A stretch of DNA of 64,000 bases from Colletotrichum lupini. Its lineage: Eukaryota; Ascomycota; Sordariomycetes; Glomerellales; Glomerellaceae. Position 1 is the first letter of the stretch. Every line of letters starts with the position of its first letter. The notes under the pieces are model-generated. The model was not told where the DNA came from, made no database searches, and saw only the letters and a list, made by a program, of their open reading frames with translations. The translations under genes and the position numbers were made by a program. The stretch is from contig NC_064676.1 of NCBI RefSeq assembly GCF_023278565.1, positions 5,146,001 to 5,210,000 of the forward strand, written 5' to 3'. Shown here in pieces: positions 37,202 through 48,900 of this stretch.

Positions 37202-38429
37202 CCCCCCGACAGAGCAATCTACCGGGGCCGTACTATATATTATATATTAAGGAAAACTAAGTATAATACGCTCTATACCTAACTACTAACTAAAATAGTA
37301 GTTAACTAACTCGACTATTATCTCCTTTTTATTAAAAATAGCTCTTAACCTTTTACTATTTTTAGCTACTTATAAGGCAAGCTTTACTTATTTTAATATA
37401 TATAAGACCTCTTAATACTAGCCCGCGTCAGTAGTTAAGTTTAGTATAATTTATTTTTTTATATAAGTATTATTATTACCCGGGGGGTCCCGTAAGAGCT
37501 ATTTAAGGCGCCGGCTTATTACCCTAACCCTATATACCTCTAGCCCGTTTATTATAATTATTATAACTAAGTTAGTATTAATATACCGGATCTTAATATC
37601 CGTATTAGCCTAGCTATTTATAGCGTTTATACTATTACCTAGCTAAATTCCGTATTATTAAAAAGTACTTTACTAATTTTTAGGTATATTTACGTTAGTT
37701 ATAATAGCTATAGTATTGAGCTAGCTAAAGAGGGCGCCTAGCCCGAGAGGGGTAGACTTATCGACGGGTATTTTTAATAGAATAAGTTCTTATTAAAGTA
37801 ATATTTTAACTAGCTAACTTCTTAACTAGTTATTTAACTAGTTATCTAAGTAGTAGTTTATTTATTAATAAGTTTATTTAATAAATTTATTTAGTAGATT
37901 TATTTAGTAGATTTGTTTAATAGATTTATTTAGTAGATTTATTTAGTAGATTTATTTAGTTTAAATAGAGAGTAGCTTTAGGTAATATTAAAAACAATAA
38001 GGATAAAAAGAATCTTTATGAGCTTTAAAGAGTAATAAATATTAGCCTATTTAGCCTTTTTTTAAAAAACCTCTATATTATTATTAAAGTTTAGAACCTT
38101 TATAGTTAAAGAAGGCCGCCTCTAACTATTATAACTAACTATTATAGCTAATTATTATAGCCGACCTCTACTATCGACCTTTTTAACTAGCGCTACTACG
38201 TAAGTATATCGCTTAGCTTATTATTAATAAATAGCTAAAGAGGGCAGCTTACTTATCCCGAATTAAATAGCGGTTTTCGTATCGAAATTATTATATTACG
38301 TTAAGCGCATACTTAGGATATATTATGCGTATTATATAATTAAAAAGTATACTATATTATATAATTTCCTTTAAAAGCGTAATCCCGTTAAGGTCGATTT
38401 TTATACCTATAAAGCTAGAAAAAAACCAC
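37202..38429 (+). mobile_element. 17-bp-TSD non-autonomous element, copy B
   Basis: 1,228 bp, nested in Gypsy-2. The 17-bp flanks TATATAGTTAATTACTT (37185-37201 and 38430-38446) are identical. It begins CCCCCCGACAGAGC and ends AAAAACCAC. It has 6 full and 1 partial 13-bp repeats (37873-37959) and is the longest copy. Confidence 0.9.
37873..37959 (+). repeat. 13-bp tandem repeat in element copy B
   Basis: Six units of TTTATTTAGTAGA type plus a partial unit, with small sequence differences between units. Confidence 0.9.
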
Positions 38430-39385
38430 TATATAGTTAATTACTTTATACTTTTTAAAAAGAGGTAAAAGAGGGGATTATAAACTTATTTTATTTTTCT
38501 AATTTCTTTAAAAAAAATCTTTTTTTTTTCCTTTTTATTTAAAAAGAGGCGAGGGAGGGGGCTATAAACCCTCTTTATTTATATTATCCTCTTAAGAAAT
38601 AAGGACTTCTTTTTAACTTTTAAGAGAGAGTAAGGGAGGGGGTTATAAACCCTCTTTACCTTTATTACCTTCTTAAGTAACTTATTTAGTTATAAAGCTA
38701 CTACTTATTTAATAAAGTAATTAAATTAATATTAAATAAACGAGGTCGTATTATAATTAAAATATAAAATAAGAGAATATTATTTACTTATTTTAAGCTC
38801 GTAGGGGGAACTAAGAGAGCTATTGCTCTTTTTTAAAGCCGTAGCTTTATATTTATACTTCTTAACCTTTTATATTATAATAATATAAGCGTAGTTTCTA
38901 ATTAATCGTTTTAATAATATTTAAATAAAAATAATACCGTTAATAAAAATCCTTTTTTAATAATACGTATATATAAGAACGTAGGTATAAAAGTAAAAAG
39001 TAAAGGTATATATATATAGCAATAATATAAATATAAGTTAAAAAGAGAAGGAAAGTTAATATTATAAGTAATAATAAGAAATTTATATATTTACTACCCT
39101 TAGCCCGTAAGTCGATTATTTAGTTAATAAAAAGCTATCCCTCAGTTATACTTTTTATTAATAATATAGTTTTAAAATTATTTATAATAACGAATATAGA
39201 GGTTAATTTACGGATAATTTACCCCTCGCTTATAACTCTATATATAAACTAATTTATTTTATAATTCTTTTTATAAATAGATTCTTATATAATAATATTT
39301 AATTTTCCGCTTTTAATAAACCTTTTTATAATAATATAAGTAATTAGGTACGCTTTTTTTAAACGTATATTTATTTAAGGGGGTA

Positions 39386-39567
39386 TATCGTAATAGCTTT
39401 AACTATTTATAGCTTTATTATACGTTATATAACCTCGGTTATATAATTACCGAGGCCTATTTTACTTATACTCTTTATATTAAAGCGAGCTTTATACTTA
39501 TTTCCTATTTCTAATAAATAACTGTTGTCTTTATATATATTAATACCCCTATAGTGACTTTACGATA
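39386..39567 (+). repeat. Right LTR of Gypsy-2
   Basis: 182 bp, preceded by a purine tract and followed by AAAAC. The outermost bases (GTGACTTTACG) are less mutated than the interior. Confidence 0.88.
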
Positions 39568-39923
39568 AAAACTTTTTAAATATTTTTAAGTAGAAGGAGA
39601 TAACTTATTCACTGCTAAAAAGAGTAAACACCGTCCTAGCCGCAGGTATAACATCCTTAGATGAGCCTAGTATAAAAAGTATACGTTCCTTTTTTTTTTT
39701 TTCCCCTACAAAATAGGCCTTCTAGACCTTGATCCAGGCTCTCGGAGGGGATCGGGTTCCTAGCCTCTAAGAATCGAAAGTCGGCTACGTTCACCGCAGC
39801 ATCGGAGAATTCTTCTTTTTAAGGAATGCCAGGGGTCCCAACATGGTTAATGGGGTTAAGGTAGGGGTATTTTTAGCTAGTGGGGAAGACGTTTCCTATC
39901 TTAAGATCGTTCGGGGCTGGTCA
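39568..39923. other. Unique intergenic sequence next to Gypsy-2
   Basis: Mixed composition with a 14-base T run near 39690. It is not RIP-mutated between about 39600 and 39923, and no frame longer than 60 codons is present. Confidence 0.5.
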
Positions 39924-39943
39924 CACTAGTTTATAAACTAGTG
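39924..39943. repeat. Perfect 20-bp palindrome
   Basis: CACTAGTTTATAAACTAGTG equals its own reverse complement. It sits exactly at the change from normal sequence to an AT-rich RIP-mutated block. Confidence 0.8.
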
Positions 39944-40690
39944 AATATCCTATATTAACCTAAGTACCTTATTATTAAAAAAAGTTAATTCTTTTTAAGT
40001 TATAAGTATAAGAATATAGTTTTAATAAAATAATATAATACCTACCTAGTACTTAAATTAAGATACTTTTTTAAGCTTATTATAAAAGAAAAATAACTAT
40101 ATTACTAACTACTTATTATTAAGGTCTATAAATAGCGCTATAGTTTTAACTATAATAGCTTTACTTATAATAAATAAAAAGTCTAATTATAAGTTCTTTA
40201 AAAACCTATTTTTAAGAGCTATAAGAGCTTCTAAGTTAAGTTAAAATACTTATTAAGATATTAATAACTAAACTAACTTTACGATAATAACTTTAATAAA
40301 AGACTTAGTAAATAATACTAAAAGCCTTATTAATATTAAGTACGATTTATAAAATATAGTAACGTAGCTATAGAATATTACTAATATATCCTATATTAAA
40401 AAGGGTATTATTAGTACTAATAAGATAAATAGGGCCGTATTAATATAGTACCTTAGCTTCTTCTTATAGCTCGAGGATAATTATTTTAAATAGTATTAAA
40501 AATCTATTAAAAAGCTCTTTTAAATACTCTAGTATATTTATTACTAACTTTGTAATAATAAGACTTCCGGCGCTTATATATAAGAGTAGGTTACCTATTT
40601 CTAAATAATAATACTAGCTTATTAATAAGTTACTAAAACTACGATTCTAGCGATTTTTTAATAAGGGAGAGGGTAGAATAGAGGAAAAGA
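39944..40690. mobile_element. Orphan RIP-mutated block, family unknown
   Basis: About 750 bp almost free of CpA/TpG and with many stops, like the LTR elements, but I find no LTR, target duplication or recognisable protein motif. It is probably a fragment of another repeat. Confidence 0.5.
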
Positions 40691-41446
40691 TAGGTAAGAA
40701 AAGGGTTAAGGTTAAATAGTACGGAATTCGAGGGTAGGGTAGCGTCTATATATACTGCGGCAATCCTCTAGTAATGCAAAACGATGGAGTTAAACAGTGA
40801 TCCCATATTAACTATTAGCAAACCAACGTGAAAAGTACGTCGGAGTAAGCTAGCTAATTTGACCATGTGAGCGGGTGGCAGCGCACCGTTCAGGCCTAGG
40901 TGTTGGCTCCCGTACGGCTGCACCCGCAGTAGCGGCCAGACGATAGCTTGAAATGACCGTTCTGGACTGTTATATCCTAGTTGACAACGTCGCAATGCAG
41001 CAAGCACCCCGAAAATAGGGCCAGAAAAACGCATGGCCTGACAAGGTACGATTTGAGCTTACTTGAAATTGGTATTGTTAAGCCGAAGGATTTTGTCTCA
41101 CTTCGGAGTCGTATGGAGATGGACGTCCCGAAGTAGAAACAAGCATCTCTTGAAAGGGAATGCAGGGAGATGGGAATGCTTGCTGAACTATGCCATTCAG
41201 CTTTCGGATCCAAGCCCACGGTACCGTCAAGACATGGTGGATCATGGAGCATTCTGGGCATGAGTCTCGTGGAGAAGAAACTCCGCTTCGGTCTCGTCCG
41301 AAGCTTAGAGTAAAATCTAGTGAAGCATTGGGGCTTGCTGAACTATACGAATTTCAGCTGCGATGCTTCTAGCCCAGTCTGAGCAAAATTGCGGTCTAGA
41401 CAGACTCAAGAGCTTGAAGCATGAAGGCATACACAGAGCTATCATG
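40691..41446. other. Intergenic region upstream of the secreted-protein gene
   Basis: Normal composition. Short frames overlap on both strands (40977-41261 minus, 41063-41263 plus) and none is convincing. Confidence 0.5.
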
Positions 41447-41454
41447 TATATAAA
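41447..41454 (+). promoter_or_regulatory. TATA box of the 41614 gene
   Basis: TATATAAA, 160 bp upstream of the chosen start codon, in a normal-composition promoter. Confidence 0.5.
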
Positions 41455-41613
41455 CCACTGATCAAACTCGAACAGAATATGTTTCTTACTCACTCATCAC
41501 CTCGACTGAAGCAACTTTCACCTTCGCCTATCACTCTACACAGCTTGCAGTCATACAATACTTTGAAAAGAAAATCAAAATCCTCTCACCTCAGGTTCTT
41601 AACTTCCGCTACG

Positions 41614-42615
41614 ATGAAGTCCTCCATCATCACTGCCCTCGTCGGCGGCATCATCGCACAACGTGCTGCCGCCACCCCTGCGGACGAACTCTTCGCACGT
41701 CAAGCCGGCTGCAACCGTGACAACTGCTTCCGTGCGCTTCTCGGTTCCAAGCCCGGCCCAGCTTCGGCATCGGCAGACTGTTCATCATGGATGCAGGTCA
41801 CTGAGACTCCTTGCACTTCAACCGCAACCCAGACGGCCACCGTCGTATCGTACACCACCACCTTGGCCAATGCCTATCCTGGGCTCAAGAAGATGAAGCG
41901 CGACGAGATCGAGGCTCGCCAGGCCTTGACCACCACCGCTGCTGCCCCGGTCTGCACACCCGCGCAGAACCGCCCAAGCAGCATGCCGGCCTACGCTGAA
42001 ACGGGTTGCAAGAACACCATCGGAACACTCGTTCCCACGGCGCGCTACTCGTCTGCCTGCTCCTGTGACGGCATCACCGCCACAACAACCACGCTGGCTA
42101 CCCCGGTCACCACCATTACTGTCACGACCACCGTCGAGGCTGCCTTCACGCCTACGGCCACACCCACGGCATTCGTCCTGCAGGGTTCCGGTGATCGGAG
42201 CCTGTATGTGACGGTCGATGGCCAAGGCGCGCTCCGCCTCGTCCGCGACGCGTCCGTTGCCACACCATTCTACGTCGACAAGGCCGGACAGATGCGCAAC
42301 TTGAACAGCCCGGACAAGGTCCTCGTGGACTACTACCAGCCCGACCCTGCCACGGCCAACGACAAGGTTTACAGCGACTTGCAGGGCACCGGAAACTACC
42401 CCATCACTTGCTCGTACACCGGTCGCTCTGACGGTGCGTACTATGGCAACTGCCAATCGAGCGGCTCTCCTACTGGAAACCCTGTGGTCTATGGCTTCGG
42501 ATACTGCCCGAACCAGGGCGGATACGTCTACATGATCCCCAACAACTCGAACGTCCGCTGTGCTGGAGGTTATGCTTTCCTTGGCTTCTGGCTGCAGGCA
42601 TACACCAAGGCCTAA
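41614..42615 (+). CDS. Secreted Cys- and Thr-rich protein of unknown function
   Basis: 333 residues, single exon. The start at 41614 is chosen because the frame opens at 41479 but a typical signal peptide (MKSSIITALVGG..., about 1-20) begins here. Cysteines at 33, 38, 56 and 67, then 114, 132, 149 and 151, suggest a disulfide-bonded N-terminal module. A Thr-rich linker spans about 155-185 and a Gly/Tyr-rich C-terminal domain with further Cys runs from about 187 to 333. Dibasic KR at 95-96 could be a Kex2 site. It resembles secreted proteins widespread in Pezizomycotina, but I cannot name the family. It is intact although it sits between two RIP-mutated retroelements, with the Copia copy beginning 280 bp downstream. 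Confidence 0.88.
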   Translation: MKSSIITALVGGIIAQRAAATPADELFARQAGCNRDNCFRALLGSKPGPASASADCSSWMQVTETPCTSTATQTATVVSYTTTLANAYPGLKKMKRDEIEARQALTTTAAAPVCTPAQNRPSSMPAYAETGCKNTIGTLVPTARYSSACSCDGITATTTTLATPVTTITVTTTVEAAFTPTATPTAFVLQGSGDRSLYVTVDGQGALRLVRDASVATPFYVDKAGQMRNLNSPDKVLVDYYQPDPATANDKVYSDLQGTGNYPITCSYTGRSDGAYYGNCQSSGSPTGNPVVYGFGYCPNQGGYVYMIPNNSNVRCAGGYAFLGFWLQAYTKA

Positions 42616-42895
42616 AGAGCCTAGAAGCTATGTTTTTTGTGTTTTCTATTCTCAAAGAAGACAGTTTGTATGAGACTGTTTCTTGTCAAACAACTCCTTC
42701 AGTCAAAGAGGCTATGGACCTTTAACTTCTCCTTAATTTATAGCTTTTAATAGTTCATCGTGGCGTTTCAAATTCCAATTTATTATAAATTTAAATGGTT
42801 TACTTTGAGAAGGTTTAAAGATGTGATAATGCGTGGTTTTTATTATTATGTCGTTCGAAATGTTAGCTAAAAGTCGAAGTTATTATAAGAGATTT

Positions 42896-43101
42896 TATTA
42901 GTATCCCTATTATAGGGTAGTTAGTTTAAACCGTAAGTTAACGAAGAGATTAATTAAATTATATAAATATTTACGTAGTAGGTATAAAAAGGAGGTTCTA
43001 ACTATAAGTTAGGCTAGTTATAATAATTATAAATAGGGCCCCTAATTAGCCCTTACGTAGTTAGTTATATATTACGATCGAATTAAATTTTTAATTCGAT
43101 A
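42896..43101 (-). repeat. Left LTR of Copia copy 2
   Basis: 206 bp, RIP-mutated, starting TATTAGTATCC (TG changed to TA) and ending CGATA. It is preceded by GATTT. Confidence 0.92.
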
Positions 43102-45013
43102 TTAACTTTTTTTTTTATTAATTTAATTATTATAGTTAGAGGTATAATTCGACCTCGGGCCCGTTTATTAAGTCGTTTTTGTTTTTCCTTTTTTTTTTAT
43201 TCTTTTTATATAACTTATTTTTTTATTTATATATTAACTTTTTTATTACTTACGAATTACTCTAACCCCTTATTAAATCTTATTTTTATAAAAACGTTAG
43301 CGAGGTTATTATTATTATTAATTTAATAAGTCTTAAGTATTTCGTGCCTTTTATACGATTACTTAAGGGTTATAATATTAATTATAAACCTCTTTTTTAT
43401 TATTATCCTTAATTTAACGAGGTATTCGTATAGCGAATAAGAATTAGTATAAATAATTATTAAGATAAGTAAAAAGCTAAGTTAATTAGTAATTTTTTTT
43501 AGCGTCGTTAAAATTATATAAAAGAGGTTAATATTATTAATTATATTATAAACCTCTAACGCTAATATACTTCTCGTTACCTACTTACTTTTAGTTAATA
43601 AGTAGTAAATTATATTACCGTATATAATAAATTCGCTTTTACTTATACTCTTATTAATTAAGATAATAATATATTTTAATTATAAAATAAAGTTATCGTT
43701 ATTTATAAATAACTTATTAATAAAAACGTAAAGCTTATTAGTTACTAAGTTAATTAAGTAGTAAACGAGGCCTCGATCGAGATTTGTTTATTACTACTTA
43801 AGCTACTTATTAAATACTTCGACGTCTTATTTAGTTAAATTTATAGCTTATATTACTTTAATATAGTTAGAGGTTATTTCGGGCTAATATATACTCATAA
43901 TATATACCCCTCGCGCGAGCTTAGTTTTATATTACTTTTTAATATTAGTTACGTTTAGATTAATAAAATTAATCTTTTTACCCTACCCCTTTTATTAAAA
44001 AATAACGGTTTCTTTTTTAATAATAAAAATCTTATTATTAAATATTAGGGGGGTATTTATTATAAAGACCTCTTTTAGTTTTATTACGAAGTCCGCTTTT
44101 TAAAGCTCCTTATCCTCTTTGTTTATTAAGTTAATATTAAATAAACTTAATATATTATTAGTTTATATTTTAATAATCCTAAATTAGTTACTTTCGTACT
44201 TAAAAACTAGTAAGTACGGGTCGTACGTAAATATAACTATTAATAATTAATTAATATAAAAGTCGTAATAAGTAGCTTACTAATAAGTACCCAATTTTAC
44301 GAGCCTATATAGTAGCTTAAGTATTTTAATAATCGTACTTTTTAAGTACTTATTAACTATTTCTTTTAGTAAATAGGCTAGGATTTCTTTTATAAGCCCT
44401 ATAGCTAATTAGGTATAAGCCTAGGTAATATTACGGCTCTAAATCTCGTATCCCTTTTTCTATAGTAATATTATTAGTATTATTATTAATCGTTAGTTAT
44501 AGCGCTATATAGTAAGCGATTATATAAATAATATCGCCTTTTTAACGTTACCGTATTCCTAAATTACGTATTTAGATTTTTTATATAGCTAGGGTATTCT
44601 TTTCTTTTTAATTTTACAAACTATTTATAATTTAAATATATAGAGGTTTATATATTTCTTTAGGTTATAAAGGATAAATTAATAGACCCCTCGATTATAA
44701 AAAGTATTTATTTTAATAAGATTTAATCCCTTATATAGCTTTTTAATAGTTATAATTATACTTTTTTAACGTAGTTTAATTACTAGCTTAAAATCGGCTT
44801 TTTTTTAATTATATAAAAAGTATTAATTACCTCGTTACTAATAATAAATTATTATATTAAAGCTTACTATTATAGTTTTCTATAACGTCTCGCTAGTAGT
44901 ATTAGTACCTTTTTAGTAATTTCTTTTTTCTTGTTATTTATTAATATTATTATAACGATTTTATTAAAGATAATCTTTTAAGCCTCTACTATAAGTTATA
45001 TAGTTTCCCTTAG

Positions 45014-45936
45014 CCCCCCAATAGAGCAATCCGCCGGGGCCGTACCGTATATTACGTATTAAAGAAAACTAAGTATGATACGCTCTATACCTAACTACTA
45101 ACTAAAATAGTAATTAACTAACTCGATTATTATCTCCTTTTTATTAATAGCTCCTAACCTTTTATTATAGTCCTCCTAAGTTCTAGCCGCTTATAGGGCG
45201 AGCTTTATTTACTTTAATACGTATAGGACCTCTTAGTACTAGCCCGCGTAGGTAGCTAGGTTTAGTATAATCTATTCTTTTATATAAGTTCTCGTCGAGG
45301 TAGTGGTTTATATATTAATAGGTTTATTTAGTAGATTTATTTAGTAAATTTATTTAGTAAATTTATTTAGTAAATTTATTTAGTAAATTTATTTAGTAAA
45401 TTTATTTAGTAAATTTATTTAGTAAATTTATTTAGTAAATTTATTTAGTAAATTTATTTAGTAAATTTATTTAGTAAATTTATTTAGTAAATTTATTTAG
45501 TTTAAATAGAGAGTAGCTTTAGGCAATATTAAAAACGATAAGGATAAAAAAGATCTTTATGAGCTCTAAGTAATAAATATTAGCCTATTTAGCCCTTTTT
45601 TTAAAAACCTCTACGTCGTTATTAAAGTTTAGAACCTCTATAGTTAAGGAAGGCCGCTTTTAATTATTATAGCTAATTATTATAGTTAATTATTATAGCC
45701 GACCTCTACTATTAACTTTTTTAGCTAGCGCCGCTATGTAATAAAAAGGGTAGCTTACTTATCCCGAATTAAATAGCGGTTTTTATATTAAAATTACTAT
45801 ATTACGTTAAGCGCGTACTTAGAATATATTACGTATATTATATAATTAAAAAGTATACTATATTATATAATTTTTTTTAAAAGCGTAATCCCGTTAAGGT
45901 CGATCTTTTGTACTTATAAAGCCGGAAAAAGACTAT
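45014..45936 (+). mobile_element. 17-bp-TSD non-autonomous element, copy C
   Basis: 923 bp starting CCCCCCAATAGAGC and ending GGAAAAAGACTAT. Flanks are TATATAGTTTCCCTTAG (44997-45013) and TATATAGTTTCCTTTAG (45937-45953), which differ by one RIP-type change. The matching position in Copia copy 1 (8534-8550) has a single TATATAGTTCCCCCTAG and no insert, so this is a true empty-site proof. About 300 bp present in A, B and D are missing upstream of the tandem array. Confidence 0.93.
45323..45500 (+). repeat. 13-bp tandem array (13 units) in element copy C
   Basis: Thirteen full units of TTTATTTAGTARA plus a 9-bp partial unit. Twelve units are identical, which points to expansion after the mutations that distinguish them from the units in copy B. 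Confidence 0.93.
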
Positions 45937-48900
45937 TATATAGTTTCCTTTAGTTCTTTTTCTTTTTATAAGTTAAAAATTACTTTATTAGGATCCGTAT
46001 AATATAGTTTAATTACTATAATTAATACTTTAAAGGGCTAGTTACGATCCCTCGTAACTATATAAAATCGCTCGTTAATAAAAATTAATTTGTATAGCCT
46101 AGCCTATTATTAAGTAATTTCGTACTATATTTATATATTTAAATTTAGTAATATATCTAAATTACTCCTTATATTAGGCTTATTACGTATAGTAATTACT
46201 TTATTAACTTACTTTTTTATACTTATTTTACGTAGTATTTATATTATTTTTTTAATTACTCGGGCTCGTTAGCTTATATTTAGTAATAATAATAAAGCTA
46301 AGGTCGTTTTTAAATATATTTTAAATGTTAATAGCGTTAATATAAGCCCGTTAGGCCCTATAATATTATTATAGTATTTAAGTACTATTTAGAAGTATTC
46401 GTTATTAATAGAATCGGGATTTTCCTTTTTAATAATTTTAAACGCTCTTTTTAATTATTAATATACCCTTTTTACCTTTTTAATACTATAGTATACTTTA
46501 ACGGGTACGACTTTTAGCTATATACTATAGGCCGTTATATTTTCTTTAAATTTTACTAACTTAAAGCTAATATTAGCGTTAGTTTTAATATTATCTAGCG
46601 GTCCTTAGTATATATTAATTTAGCTTTTTCGTAGGGCTACTTATACTATTTTTACTTATAAATCTTAGAAGAATTACTTTATTTAAAAAGATATAGCTAT
46701 GTTAATTATATATAGTATTAGCCGACTATTTAAATAGAAAATATTAATAACGATTTCCTAGTTAAAGTTAAGCTTATTACGTAATTTAAATTTAAATCTA
46801 CGTGGGCTCTACGTATTTATTTAGTATTAATAATATACTTTTATTAACTACTCTAGCGCCCCTATTTTAATATTATTATTATTTAATTATTTTAAGAGGT
46901 TATATAACCTTATACCTAATGAGTACCCGAATTTTAATATAGCTATCTAAGTTTACTTTTTATTAAATAATTAATTAATTTCGTATTATTAGTAAGCCTT
47001 ATAAACGTATACCCCTATTATTATTTAATTATTTTAAAATACTTATTACTAAAGATTCTATTCTTTATATTATTAAATATAATACTTAGTCGATTTATAT
47101 TTTTTAAATATAAGAGAAATAGGGTATTAATAAGTAAAATATAAAAAGTTATTATTCTAAAGTACGTCTCTATTTTTATTATACTTAGGGTAACGATTTC
47201 CTTACCTAAACTAAAGCTAATCCTCGTAATACCTACTATTAACGTATTAAATATTATTAGCGCGATTTCTTATAATACTTAGAATTACCCTTTTCTTTTT
47301 ATTAACTATTACAATACCTTAGTATTTAGGATAATCTTATAGAAATTATTTAGGCCGTACTTTTTATTTATATAGAATACTTATACGAGCTTAGTATTTA
47401 AATAATCTAAGTAATATAAATAGGACCCCTCTAGCTACCCCTGAATTTACTTAGTATCTTATTTTCTTTTTTAAGTATTAAGAGAATAGGCTTCGGCCTT
47501 ATTAAATTCGTCTTTTTAGCTATTTTTATATCCGTTATTTAAGGGGCCTTTTTTTATTATCCGTAAATAAAAGCTTACTTATTAAGAGCTTTTACTACTT
47601 TTTATTTATTTAGCTTTATATATTTTTTAGAAACTAACGGGGTAAAAAAAGAGTAGTCAACCTTATTAATTTCGTTATAATTTAATTCGTTAGTATAAGG
47701 AGTAAGATTTTCTTTATTTTTTAAATCTTTTATAAGGGGCGGATATTTTAAGCTACTATTTTAACTATTATTACTAGGTTCTATACCCCCGGATCTGCCT
47801 TTATATATAATAAAAAATTAATTAAACTAACGAGGGCTAGTTTTATTATTTACTACTCTTAACTTTTTACATTATTTATACGATTTAGTACGTTCTTTTT
47901 TAAAGTAGTTACTTAACTAATATTTTTTTTTTATAAATATAGTATTACTTCTTTTATTACCCTATTTGCGAGTTAAATCTTAACCTATTTAACGAATTTA
48001 GGCCTCTTTATTAGTAATTACCGTATTTAACTTTTTTTTTATACGTTTAATTAACTTAATATTATTAATAAGGGCCGTTATATACCTAGAGGTAGGTTTA
48101 GTATAGTATTCTTATTTTAATATTAAAGCTAGATTTTAGCCTTAAGTAGAGTATTTTGTAATTTTTAAGTACTTAATATAGGGTTATTTTTATTTTTAGT
48201 ATATACTAAATTATAATATAGAAATATCCGACTTTTTATTTATTAATTCCCTTATTTAATTAGGTTTTCGTTAGCTTATTAATTTAATTGATAAGCTTTT
48301 TAAAGATTTTTATTCGTAATTTACCCTTTATTATCTTAGTTATAAATATATAAAAAATTGCTCGTAGCTTAGATAGGAGCTCTAGGTTTTTATTATAAGT
48401 CTTAAAGCGGCTTTAGATTACGTTAATAATACTAAGAAAGTCGTTTTAATTAAAATTACGTACTGCTTTATAATAATAATTAGAGGCTTTACTTATAAGT
48501 ACGATATTAATTATTAAATAGTATTAGTATTCCCTAATTCTAACTTTTTTATAATAATTATAAAATATCGTTAAGGTTTCTTATAAAACCTTATACTTCT
48601 TTTTAAAGTATAATTTCTTTTTTAAAAAGATCTTTTTAAAGTTTATAAATTACTTCGTATTTATTATTATATTTTTAGTATTTATATATAATCCTTACGT
48701 TACTACGTATTATTAATAATTTCGGGTCGTTTATTTCTTTTTTTATTAACTAATTAGCGCCGAATTTTATATTAATAATAATAACGAGTTATAAATTAAA
48801 ATAAGCGGAATCGTCGATTATTATACTCTTAGTACTATATTTCACTTTTATATATCCTTTTATAACGATAAATTATCGTTAGTAATTATAAAAAAGAAAT

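Larger units (their letters stand above)
29403..39567 (+). mobile_element. Gypsy-type LTR retrotransposon, RIP-mutated (Gypsy-2), with two nested insertions
   Basis: 10,165 bp with 182-bp LTRs (29403-29584 and 39386-39567). LTR ends are TATCG...CGATA, consistent with RIP-changed TGTCG...CGACA. The target duplication is GAAAC (29398-29402) versus AAAAC (39568-39572), differing by one RIP-type change. A plus-strand RT catalytic box lies at 34219-34236 (two Asp codons changed to Asn), and a purine tract (AAGGGGG) sits just before the right LTR. Without the two nested 17-bp-TSD elements the length is about 7.8 kb. No frame survives. Confidence 0.9.

Noticed and set aside
45323..45500. Tandem array resembling a CRISPR-like repeat.
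   Set aside because: Units are contiguous 13-mers without spacers, in a fungal genome; it is a minisatellite.
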